A stretch of DNA of 5,085 nt. Source: a bacterium (GTDB taxonomy: Bacteria > Latescibacterota > UBA2968 > GCA-2709665). The position numbers and the translations under genes were made by a program. Below the pieces are notes generated by a model, which was given only the letters and a program-made list of their open reading frames with translations, made no database searches and had not been told where the DNA came from. Where the stretch lies: NCBI GenBank assembly GCA_027619145.1, contig JAQCGA010000348.1:1-5085 (forward strand). The letters run 5' to 3'. Of the stretch, positions 1 through 5,085 are shown piece by piece. The stretch's first letter is position 1. The number at the start of each line of letters is the position of its first letter.

Positions 1-898
1 CATGGGCAAGACCATCGACAGAATAGCTGACCAGCGACCAGACCTGCCACAACACCGCATTCGCTGCCAGAGCGACCTCACCCAACCGAGCCACGGTAGC
101 CAGCATAAAAAACTGCGCGAACAGCAAACACGCCGTTCGTCCAAACAGGTTGAAATTGGTCCGAAACAGGCGACGCAATGTGAGCCGGTCAAACAATGCA
201 TCCGGCCGCTCTGCCAAATAGACTCTGTACTGACGACCCAGCACCCACAGCCCGTACAACAACCCGGCCAGCGTAGCCAGAACCGAGGCCCACGCAGCCC
301 CAGCCACACCCATTTCAGGTGCACCCCATTTACCGTAAATCAGGGCATAATCGCCCACCACATTCACAACATTCACCAGAATCGTCATCCACATTGGAGC
401 CATTGCATTTGCAGCACCCCGAAAAAATCCGGTCAATACAAACGTAAGCAATACCAGCGGCGCACCCAAAATCCGAATCTCGAAATACTGTTTCCCCCAA
501 AATTGAACCGGCTCTGTCCCCCCGGCCAGCCCAAAGCCCACCTCCGCAATCTGAGACCTCAACAGAACCAGAACCAGCCCTGCCAGCAGCGCGATCAGTC
601 CCGTCTGATAGAGAACACCAGAACACGACCTCCGCTGACCAGCGCCAAAATACTGCGCCGTGAGTGCCGTCGTGCCCATCCGCAAGAACCCCAACCCCCA
701 GTAGAGCATATCAAAAATCACGCTGGCCACAGACACAGCACCCAAATAGGCAACATCGGGCAGATGCCCCACCAGGGCCGTATCCACAATCCCGATAAGC
801 GGCACAGACAACGTAGCCACTGTGCTGGGCACGCCCAAACGCAGAATCTGCCGGGCCAGGGACGGCGCCGCTTGAGTTTCCAGAGGAGGCTGACTCAA
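1..898 (-). CDS. MATE family efflux transporter (DinF-like), partial: C-terminus beyond left edge
   Basis: This is an inner-membrane multidrug/toxin extrusion transporter of the MATE superfamily, whose members export organic compounds using a Na+ or H+ gradient. About 299 residues of an expected roughly 440-460 are in the window. From TTG at 898, visible marks are a soluble lead of about 20 residues, then LRLGVP and the TM1 block with IVDTALVGHL (residues 36-46, Asp39), TAQYFGAG (80-87), GFFRGAANAM (157-166), GDYALIYG (182-189) followed by GVAGAAWAS (197-205), and VSYSVDGLAH at the edge (290-299). The VDT..VGHL and DGLAH blocks are typical of the DinF-like branch. It is the last gene seen of a four-gene minus-strand operon. 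The start is uncertain: there is no in-frame ATG, and TTG 898, TTG 910 and GTG 955 all lack a clear Shine-Dalgarno. An ATG at 930 overlaps the upstream stop but lies in another frame. The family call is firm, the start is not. Confidence 0.9.
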   Translation of the reverse strand, partial: MSQPPLETQAAPSLARQILRLGVPSTVATLSVPLIGIVDTALVGHLPDVAYLGAVSVASVIFDMLYWGLGFLRMGTTALTAQYFGAGQRRSCSGVLYQTGLIALLAGLVLVLLRSQIAEVGFGLAGGTEPVQFWGKQYFEIRILGAPLVLLTFVLTGFFRGAANAMAPMWMTILVNVVNVVGDYALIYGKWGAPEMGVAGAAWASVLATLAGLLYGLWVLGRQYRVYLAERPDALFDRLTLRRLFRTNFNLFGRTACLLFAQFFMLATVARLGEVALAANAVLWQVWSLVSYSVDGLAH

Positions 899-912
899 CG
901 AGATTCCCAACA

Positions 913-919
913 GAAAAAA
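913..919 (-). other. T TTT TTC slippery heptamer / T7 homopolymer at MATE gene start
   Basis: Reading from ATG at 930-928, which overlaps the TauE-like stop as ATGA, the codons are ATG AAA CGT ATT TTT TTC and then run to a stop at 895-897 after 11 residues. The last T of ATT with TTT TTC is a canonical X XXY YYZ -1 slip site. A -1 shift here, or one extra T in the seven-T run, joins the ATG exactly to the MATE frame and gives an N-terminus MKRIFFLLGISLSQ. A 6+3 bp hairpin with a three-base bulge can form at 872-898, 14 nt downstream. This may be programmed slippage, a recent one-base deletion, or a homopolymer sequencing error. It is also possible that translation simply starts at a downstream TTG. 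Confidence 0.4.
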
Positions 920-926
920 ATACGTT

Positions 927-1649
927 TCATATAAAAATAGCCACCAGACCCCCACCCAATACCATCGCAGAAGCCAGCCATCGGAACGCCCCAGGAGCCA
1001 CGCGCCCACGCATCCAGACACCCACAAAAAATCCCAGAAAAATGCCCGGAAGTCCTGAAAGTGCAAGCTGAATACTGGTGGGATTCAGCAGGTTCATATG
1101 CCAGTGAAAAGGCAGGCAGAAGATCCCAACAAAGAAAAAATAGGCCAGGAGGGTCGCCCGAAACGCACGCGGTTCCCAACGTTGCTTCAGCCCCAGCAAC
1201 ACCACAGGCGGCCCAGATACAGAAGTGCTGGCAGCCAGGACGCCACTCATAAATCCAATCCCAATCCGGGCCGGGCGCTCGTCCTTGAAGGGTTCACCAG
1301 GTCGCACCCTCAACAAGAATGCAAGCAAAACCATCACCCCACCCAAAATCCGTTTCATCATCTCCGTATCGGTATCGCGCAAAATCATAGCGCCCAGCGG
1401 CAACCCCAGCAATGCACTGAACAACAAGTAGGCCAGCAACCTGCGATCTATATCTCGCCGTAAATGAACCCACTGCACCAGACCCAGCGGCAGATAAACG
1501 ATGAGCAAGGCAGGAACCGCCACCTGTGCCGGATAATACAGGATAACTCCAGGCAACGAAAGCAACATAAACCCAAAACCCGTAATCCCCTGAAGACTGG
1601 CTGCAACAAATACAATACCGCTCATGAACAAAATGACTTCAACAGACAC
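927..1649 (-). CDS. TauE/SafE family (DUF81) membrane permease, putative anion or sulfite exporter
   Basis: This is an integral inner-membrane protein of the TauE/SafE family (PF01925 type). Characterised or proposed members export sulfite, sulfoacetate or related organic anions released during sulfonate breakdown. At 240 residues it has the usual length. The sequence is hydrophobic throughout, with about seven to eight membrane segments arranged as two related halves. The first half carries GITGFGFMLLSLPG (21-34), and the second carries the matching GFMSGVLAASTSVSGPPVV (132-150), the family signature with SGPP. The start is a GTG at 1649, supported by GGGGAGGG 4-6 nt upstream. It begins 21 bp after the phosphoesterase stop, and its TGA overlaps an ATG (ATGA), so it belongs to the same operon. 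The family is clear. The substrate is not, since the family is broad and many members have unknown cargo. Confidence 0.93.
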   Translation of the reverse strand: MSVEVILFMSGIVFVAASLQGITGFGFMLLSLPGVILYYPAQVAVPALLIVYLPLGLVQWVHLRRDIDRRLLAYLLFSALLGLPLGAMILRDTDTEMMKRILGGVMVLLAFLLRVRPGEPFKDERPARIGIGFMSGVLAASTSVSGPPVVLLGLKQRWEPRAFRATLLAYFFFVGIFCLPFHWHMNLLNPTSIQLALSGLPGIFLGFFVGVWMRGRVAPGAFRWLASAMVLGGGLVAIFI

Positions 1650-1652
1650 GCA

Positions 1653-1660
1653 CCCTCCCC
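1653..1660 (-). promoter_or_regulatory. Ribosome binding site of the TauE/SafE-like gene
   Basis: GGGGAGGG lies just upstream of the GTG at 1649, with GGAGG ending 4 nt before it. This supports a GTG start. The site sits in the 21-bp gap after the phosphoesterase stop, so the gene has its own ribosome loading site inside the operon. Confidence 0.75.
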
Positions 1661-1670
1661 ACAGCCCAAT

Positions 1671-2717
1671 TCAACCTGAAAATGGAACGCCCAATTGCGC
1701 CGTACGTTCGGCCTTCTCATACCACCCTTGCGGAGCATAATCGCTGGTATGCAAATAACACCCGATCTTCACTTCTGGGCTCCCCTGTGTAAACGTCAGC
1801 AACCGACTCATCGCCACAGTCGTGCGCGAAGCATGGTGCCGGGACAGCGATGCCACATTCACAAAAGTAACGCCCCATTTTTGCTCCACGTGAGACCGCC
1901 CACCTGTCCGGTCATCTGGATTGGTATGTGTGTGCCCACCCAGCCATAAGTCAATCGCTCCAGGATGTTCCGCCAGATAGGCCTCAAACAGACCAGCATC
2001 TGGATTCCCATTTATCCAGTACAGATAAGATGCGCCAATGGGGGCTCCTTCCTCGAACCGACCATGGTACCCCCCGTTCACCCCTTCCCAGGGGCCCGAA
2101 GCCACCGTTGTTTCTTTTAGCATGTGGTGATGCACAGTTATAATAATACTGTCTGTATTGGCTTCCACCATTCGCTTCCACCACTCAAAGGTTTCCAGCG
2201 TCACCGCCCCGGCCGGGTACCCGCCTCTGGTGCTCCGTCCTACAGGCGGTCCACCGTCGTTCCGATCTCCCATCGCAAGAACCAAAATATTGCCCACCCG
2301 AAACGAATATCGTTCCCAGGTGCCCTCTACCGGATACGGCCGAAGATCTGCGTGGACCCCCGAAAACTCAGCATGCTCTCCCGTAGGGTCCACCCACTTC
2401 CGGAACCACCACTGGCAGGGTTCATCCGGACCGCTGGCATCGTGATTTCCAACAATATTGTAAAAATGCTCACGAGGATGCTTCGCGGACACGCGGTATT
2501 GGGAAACAACTTCCTCCCCCTCTTCATCATCTGGCGGCATCTGCGAACCCGACGTATCCCCTACATCCATCATCACATCCCACTCAAAAGGGGGCCCACC
2601 TTCTGAGCCTCCGCGTTCGGCCTGCAAGATGGCTTCTGCAAGGCTTTTTCGCCCGCTTACTCTCAAATCTGTCCCAACGTGGGAATCTCCACCTGCCCAC
2701 AGCCTGAAGACGTTCAT
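1671..2717 (-). CDS. Calcineurin-like metallophosphoesterase
   Basis: This is a soluble dinuclear-metal phosphoesterase of the calcineurin-like superfamily (PF00149 type), which hydrolyses phosphomonoesters or phosphodiesters. All five metal-site motifs are present in 348 residues: DSH (Asp11, His13), GD (53-54), GNHD (90-93), a histidine cluster HHH (196-198) and GGHTH (260-264, His262 and His264). It should therefore be active. No signal peptide or membrane segment is seen, so it is probably cytoplasmic. An acidic stretch PPDDEEGEE (61-69) lies between the second and third motifs. The C-terminal part after GHTH (about 265-348) resembles no domain I recognise and probably completes the fold. 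The ATG at 2717 overlaps the PhyH stop by ATGA and has a strong AGGGAGGAG site, so the two genes are translationally coupled. The substrate cannot be deduced. Candidates include a phosphorylated or phosphodiester product handled together with the PhyH enzyme. Confidence 0.93.
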   Translation of the reverse strand: MNVFRLWAGGDSHVGTDLRVSGRKSLAEAILQAERGGSEGGPPFEWDVMMDVGDTSGSQMPPDDEEGEEVVSQYRVSAKHPREHFYNIVGNHDASGPDEPCQWWFRKWVDPTGEHAEFSGVHADLRPYPVEGTWERYSFRVGNILVLAMGDRNDGGPPVGRSTRGGYPAGAVTLETFEWWKRMVEANTDSIIITVHHHMLKETTVASGPWEGVNGGYHGRFEEGAPIGASYLYWINGNPDAGLFEAYLAEHPGAIDLWLGGHTHTNPDDRTGGRSHVEQKWGVTFVNVASLSRHHASRTTVAMSRLLTFTQGSPEVKIGCYLHTSDYAPQGWYEKAERTAQLGVPFSG

Positions 2718-3463
2718 ATCTCCTCCCTGGAGTCCATAGGACCGGGTGAGGATTTCCGAACATTTCCCCCGTACAATTGCTCTCCACAGGCCAGCACCCG
2801 AAGCGGATTCTGATCCTCCGACAAATCATCCACGCTATGATACCCGAACGTGACACTCATCCGCGTCTGATCGGTCCGATTTTCGCCAATCCGATGAAAA
2901 ATCAAACTGTCAATAGCCAGCATCCCTCCGGCCCGCATAGGCGCAGGCACGGCCTGGCTCAGAAGCCCGGATTGCTTCACCCGGTCCTCCTCCTCAACCT
3001 GGTACAGCGAACGCATCCCCGGAAGCAGATGCGACCCCGGTACCAGCATTGTACAGCCCTTCTCCAGGGTGGATTCTTCCAAATAAAAGATGACCGTCAC
3101 CACGCTCCGAGTCCATTGACACACATCCCGGTGAAATCGGTCTGGTCTCGACGTCCGCCGGTTCAGCGTCGCATGGTTGTGCCGGTTTTTCACAATCTCA
3201 ATATTCGGCCCCAGCAAAGACGTCAAAGACGCCAGCATGACGGGCTGCCTCGCTGTCTCAAAAAAAATGGACTCCCGGTCCAACACCTGCGAAATCCGGT
3301 GCACCCGGCCTTCGGCATCCTTCGCCACCGGTTCAATTTCCTCCTGAATCCCGTGCAAAATGGCCTGTTTCAAACGCTCCAGGTGGTCTTCCGGTAGCAG
3401 CCCAGGAAGCTTTAAGAACCCATTGTGGCGGAAAAACCGGATCTGATCGGCCGTAAGCGACAT
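2714..3463 (-). CDS. Phytanoyl-CoA dioxygenase (PhyH) family Fe(II)/2-oxoglutarate oxygenase
   Basis: This is a cytoplasmic non-haem iron oxygenase of the PhyH family (PF05721 type), which typically hydroxylates a small molecule using O2 and 2-oxoglutarate and releases succinate and CO2. The 249-residue protein has the family length. The N-terminus LTADQIRFFRHNGFLKLPGLL (3-23) is the usual opening. The iron triad is HRD (His111, Asp113) with distal His190, and Arg201 lies 11 residues after it, as does the 2-oxoglutarate-binding Arg in human PAHX. VPGSH (141-145) and GGMLAIDSLIFHRIGEN (179-195) are further family blocks. The ATG at 3463 was chosen because GGAGGAA lies 4 nt upstream. A 36-residue upstream extension exists but would run through the divergent promoter. 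It is first in the operon and overlaps the phosphoesterase start. Family members act on phytanoyl-CoA, ectoine, aminoethylphosphonate, chlorinated residues and others, so the substrate is open. Confidence 0.94.
   Translation of the reverse strand: MSLTADQIRFFRHNGFLKLPGLLPEDHLERLKQAILHGIQEEIEPVAKDAEGRVHRISQVLDRESIFFETARQPVMLASLTSLLGPNIEIVKNRHNHATLNRRTSRPDRFHRDVCQWTRSVVTVIFYLEESTLEKGCTMLVPGSHLLPGMRSLYQVEEEDRVKQSGLLSQAVPAPMRAGGMLAIDSLIFHRIGENRTDQTRMSVTFGYHSVDDLSEDQNPLRVLACGEQLYGGNVRKSSPGPMDSREEI
2720..2728 (-). promoter_or_regulatory. Ribosome binding site of the metallophosphoesterase, inside the PhyH coding end
   Basis: AGGGAGGAG sits a few bases before the ATG at 2717 and encodes the SREE residues near the end of the PhyH protein. 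Together with the ATGA stop-start overlap it fixes the phosphoesterase start and indicates translational coupling. Confidence 0.8.
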
Positions 3464-3467
3464 ACGC

Positions 3468-3474
3468 TTCCTCC
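3468..3474 (-). promoter_or_regulatory. Ribosome binding site of the PhyH gene
   Basis: GGAGGAA lies 4 nt before the ATG at 3463. It decides the start against the longer open frame that begins at 3571, whose extra residues match no PhyH family N-terminus and cross the promoter of the divergent gene. Confidence 0.85.
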
Positions 3475-3511
3475 ATAAAAGAATACCAGCACTGCCCAAA
3501 TACAGCGCAAC

Positions 3512-3540
3512 TTGACAAAATGTGTATCGCTGAGTACTAT
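3512..3540 (+). promoter_or_regulatory. Sigma-70-type promoter of the MFS gene
   Basis: A perfect -35 TTGACA (3512-3517) is separated by exactly 17 bp from a -10 TACTAT (3535-3540), which keeps the first, second, fifth and sixth consensus bases. The expected transcription start is near 3547, leaving a leader of about 36 nt before the GTG at 3583. Candidate ATGs at 3520 and 3541 lie inside or before the predicted start of the transcript and are therefore unlikely starts. Confidence 0.75.
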
Positions 3541-3541
3541 A
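3536..3541 (-). promoter_or_regulatory. Possible -10 element for the PhyH operon, overlapping the plus-strand -10
   Basis: On the minus strand TATAGT (five of six consensus bases) occupies 3541-3536 and overlaps the plus-strand -10 by five bases around the palindrome AGTACT (3533-3538). Its predicted start is near 3529, giving a leader of about 65 nt to the PhyH ATG. No good -35 is seen at normal spacing; TTGAGA at 3571-3566 is about 24 bp away, which is too far. This is the best candidate found for the operon but it is weak on its own. Confidence 0.4.
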
Positions 3542-3582
3542 TGATCTTTTCCTGTCCCCAGAACTTCTCAATCAGGTTCCCC

Positions 3583-4791
3583 GTGAACAAACGCAAACGC
3601 CATCCACTTATCCTGCCGGTTTACCTGCCCACGCTCATCCTGTCTTTTGGCCGAGGCATGCTCATCCCCACCTTGCCATTGTACGCCAAAACTTTCGATA
3701 TCTCATATGGCCTGGTGGGCCTGGTCCTGGCCGCTGAGGGCATCGGCCAACTCATAGGAGATATCCCGGGCGGCATTTTGTTGCGCAAAATTGGGCGCAA
3801 AGGCGTTATGGTACTCGGTGTAGCATGCGTGGCCCTCTCCGTAATGGCTCTCTTCTGGGCCCACCACATCTACGAAGTCCTCTTATACCGGCTACTGGCC
3901 GGATTTGGGGGCGCACTCTGGAATATTTCCCGGCACGCATATATGGCCGACGCAACCGCTGTGTACCAGCGCGGCAGAGCCCTCTCCATATTTGGCGGCA
4001 TCAACCGCATTGGCACATTTGCGGGTCCAGCCGTAGGCGGTGCCGTAGCAGCCGGGTTTGGCCTGGCTATCCCGTTTCTTCTATACGGAGGATTGGCAGC
4101 CTGCGTTATTGCCACCACGCTCCTCTTCTTCGAGCAAGCCGAACCCCCGGAACCCAGAACGCTGGCTTCTGCACCCATCAATCCTTTGCACCACTACGCG
4201 GACGTGTTCAAAGTCCACTTCCGGAACCTGTCCACGGCCGGAGCGGGGCAACTGTTCGCCCAAATGATCCGCGCAGGGCGTCACGTAGTAGTCCCTCTCT
4301 ACGCCGCAGACGTCGTAGGCCTGGATGTACAGGATGTGGGATGGATTCTCAGCATTTCAGCTTTCATCGACATGTCCATGTTTTATCCCGCAGGACTCAT
4401 CATGGATCGATTTGGCCGAAAATACGCAATGGTACCCTGCTTTTTCATCCAGGCCGTCGGCATGGCCTGCATCCCCCTGTCTGCTACATTCACAGGTCTG
4501 CTCCTGGCCACCTCGCTGCTCGGCTTTGGAAACGGGATTGGCTCGGGTACCATGATGACATTGGGCGCAGATCTGGCCCCCAAAGAATCGATGGGCGAAT
4601 TTCTGGGCATCTGGAGGCTCATTGGAGACACCGGCCAGATGGGAGGCCCCCTCGTTGTAGGCGGTGTTGCAGACCTGCTGGGCCTGTCCGCTGCAACCCT
4701 GGCCATTGCCGGGTTCGGCTTGATGGCTGCGGCAACCTTTGCGTTCCTTGTACCTGAAACGCTTACCCGAAAACCGCCCGACCCAGCCTGA
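3583..4791 (+). CDS. Major facilitator superfamily (MFS) transporter, probable drug/metabolite efflux antiporter
   Basis: This is an inner-membrane secondary transporter of the MFS_1 type with about 12 membrane segments in 402 residues, a normal length. After a short basic N-terminus (NKRKRH) TM1 follows at once. The TM2-TM3 loop has motif A as GILLRKIGRKG (64-74), with Arg68 where Asp is usual. The second-half copy keeps Asp: GLIMDRFGRK (271-280). The motif B region has Arg103 (LLYRLLAGFGGALW). Motif C, typical of proton-linked antiporters, is RIGTFAGPAVGG (142-153). A soluble central loop lies around 184-215. The start is the GTG at 3583, with a weak AGG at 3574-3576. It fits the promoter, whereas the longer frame starts at 3520 inside the promoter. 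The gene is divergent from the PhyH operon and convergent with flagellin. Export is likely from motif C, but the substrate is unknown. Confidence 0.92.
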   Translation: MNKRKRHPLILPVYLPTLILSFGRGMLIPTLPLYAKTFDISYGLVGLVLAAEGIGQLIGDIPGGILLRKIGRKGVMVLGVACVALSVMALFWAHHIYEVLLYRLLAGFGGALWNISRHAYMADATAVYQRGRALSIFGGINRIGTFAGPAVGGAVAAGFGLAIPFLLYGGLAACVIATTLLFFEQAEPPEPRTLASAPINPLHHYADVFKVHFRNLSTAGAGQLFAQMIRAGRHVVVPLYAADVVGLDVQDVGWILSISAFIDMSMFYPAGLIMDRFGRKYAMVPCFFIQAVGMACIPLSATFTGLLLATSLLGFGNGIGSGTMMTLGADLAPKESMGEFLGIWRLIGDTGQMGGPLVVGGVADLLGLSAATLAIAGFGLMAAATFAFLVPETLTRKPPDPA

Positions 4792-4863
4792 CCTTCTTGC
4801 ACAACCCTGCCAAAATACTATTTCGACGTAGCCTTGTCAAAAAAGAAACGGTCCATGCATCAA

Positions 4864-4902
4864 GAAAAGCGGCGCGGCCCTCAATGGACCACGCCGCTTT
4901 TC
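4864..4902. terminator. Bidirectional intrinsic terminator between MFS and flagellin genes
   Basis: GAAAAGCGGCG (4864-4874) and CGCCGCTTTTC (4892-4902) form a perfect 11-bp stem. The inner part can extend by two further pairs of GG/CC steps, each after a C-A mismatch, leaving the loop TCAAT. A run on the left and T run on the right give a T tract in both directions. The tract is longer towards the minus strand (TTTTCTTG), so it should serve flagellin best. It starts 72 nt after the MFS stop and lies 23 nt beyond the flagellin stop. Nothing else gene-like is seen between 4792 and 4925. Confidence 0.8.
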
Positions 4903-4925
4903 GCGAGAACTGCCGGCCGGATATG

Positions 4926-5085
4926 TTACTGTAACAGAGACAACGCATTCTGCGGAAGCACATTTGCCTGTGCCAGCATAGAAGTCGTGGACTGCGTCAA
5001 AATTTGACTTCGGGTAAACTGACTCACTTCCTCCGCAATATCGGCATCCCGAATGGACGACTCAGATGCCTGGTTGTTCTCTGCT
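4926..5085 (-). CDS. fliC: Flagellin, C-terminal end (partial; N-terminus beyond right edge)
   Basis: The last 52 residues of a flagellin, the subunit that polymerises into the flagellar filament after export by the flagellar type III system. The visible part is the conserved C-terminal D0 helix: [20 protein letters not shown] (9-28), then [14 protein letters not shown] (28-41) and [10 protein letters not shown] (43-52), followed by [12 protein letters not shown], the [13 protein letters not shown] block and a C-terminal LSLL close match flagellins across phyla. This end packs against the N-terminal D0 helix in the filament core. The gene is convergent with the MFS gene and followed by the shared hairpin terminator. 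Its promoter and variable central region are outside the window. The identification is secure; which flagellin copy it is cannot be told. Confidence 0.95.
   Translation of the reverse strand, partial: AENNQASESSIRDADIAEEVSQFTRSQILTQSTTSMLAQANVLPQNALSLLQ

Noticed and set aside
2..934. A 310-codon open frame on the plus strand
   Set aside because: It is the exact antisense of the MATE frame; its product is rich in Gln, His, Arg and Pro with no recognisable domain, while the minus strand encodes clear MATE motifs.
895..1179. A 94-codon minus-strand frame starting inside the TauE-like gene
   Set aside because: Most of it is out-of-frame TauE coding sequence. Only its last 11 codons, from the ATG at 930, matter, and they are treated under the MATE start finding.
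3485..3493. An extended -10-like TGGTATTCT on the minus strand close to the PhyH start
   Set aside because: Its transcription start would fall on the Shine-Dalgarno sequence, leaving almost no leader, and the nearest -35-like hexamer is at poor spacing.
3464..3571. A longer PhyH protein starting at 3571
   Set aside because: The extra 36 residues match no family N-terminus and cross the divergent promoter, while the ATG at 3463 has a strong ribosome site.
3520..3582. ATG starts at 3520 or 3541 for the MFS gene
   Set aside because: Both lie within or upstream of the predicted transcription start near 3547; the GTG at 3583 gives a normal short basic N-terminus before TM1.
3825..4757. A second 310-codon open frame on the plus strand, within the MFS gene
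   Set aside because: It is a frame-shifted shadow of the MFS gene with an Arg/His/Pro-rich product and no family resemblance.
4913..4920. Palindrome CCGGCCGG after the flagellin stop
   Set aside because: An isolated 8-bp GC palindrome with no repeat partner or flanking motif; likely chance.

Overview
The window looks like chromosomal DNA from a free-living, flagellated bacterium of moderate to slightly high GC. Most starts are preceded by GGAGG-type ribosome binding sites, and there is one good sigma-70-type promoter. A flagellin C-terminus shows motility. A PhyH-family dioxygenase next to a calcineurin-like phosphoesterase resembles what is common in uncultivated marine or soil lineages with expanded PhyH families, such as Latescibacterota or Poribacteria-like groups. 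That placement is inference only, because no rRNA or marker gene is present.

Four genes on the minus strand, read right to left, form a probable operon covering positions 3463 to 1. They are a PhyH-family Fe(II)/2-oxoglutarate dioxygenase (2714-3463), a calcineurin-like metallophosphoesterase (1671-2717), a TauE/SafE-family permease (927-1649) and a MATE efflux transporter that runs off the left edge (1 to about 898). The first two overlap by ATGA, the next gap is 21 bp, and the last junction is either a short gap or an ATGA overlap followed by a frameshift.

A 119-bp divergent intergenic region (3464-3582) separates this operon from a plus-strand MFS transporter (3583-4791). It holds a strong promoter for the MFS gene (TTGACA, 17 bp, TACTAT). 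A -10-like hexamer on the other strand overlaps it almost exactly, suggesting a symmetric bidirectional promoter.

The MFS gene converges on a flagellin gene (4926-5085, minus strand, C-terminal end only). A perfect 11-bp stem at 4864-4902, flanked by A and T runs, is a probable shared bidirectional terminator.

Two soluble enzymes and three exporters of unrelated families lie around one promoter region. The simplest reading is a module that oxidises and possibly dephosphorylates a small molecule and exports products or the compound itself. The substrate cannot be told from sequence. No mobile element, CRISPR array, tRNA or rRNA was seen. The main oddity is the start of the MATE gene, where an ATG overlapping the permease stop leads out of frame through a T TTT TTC slippery heptamer.
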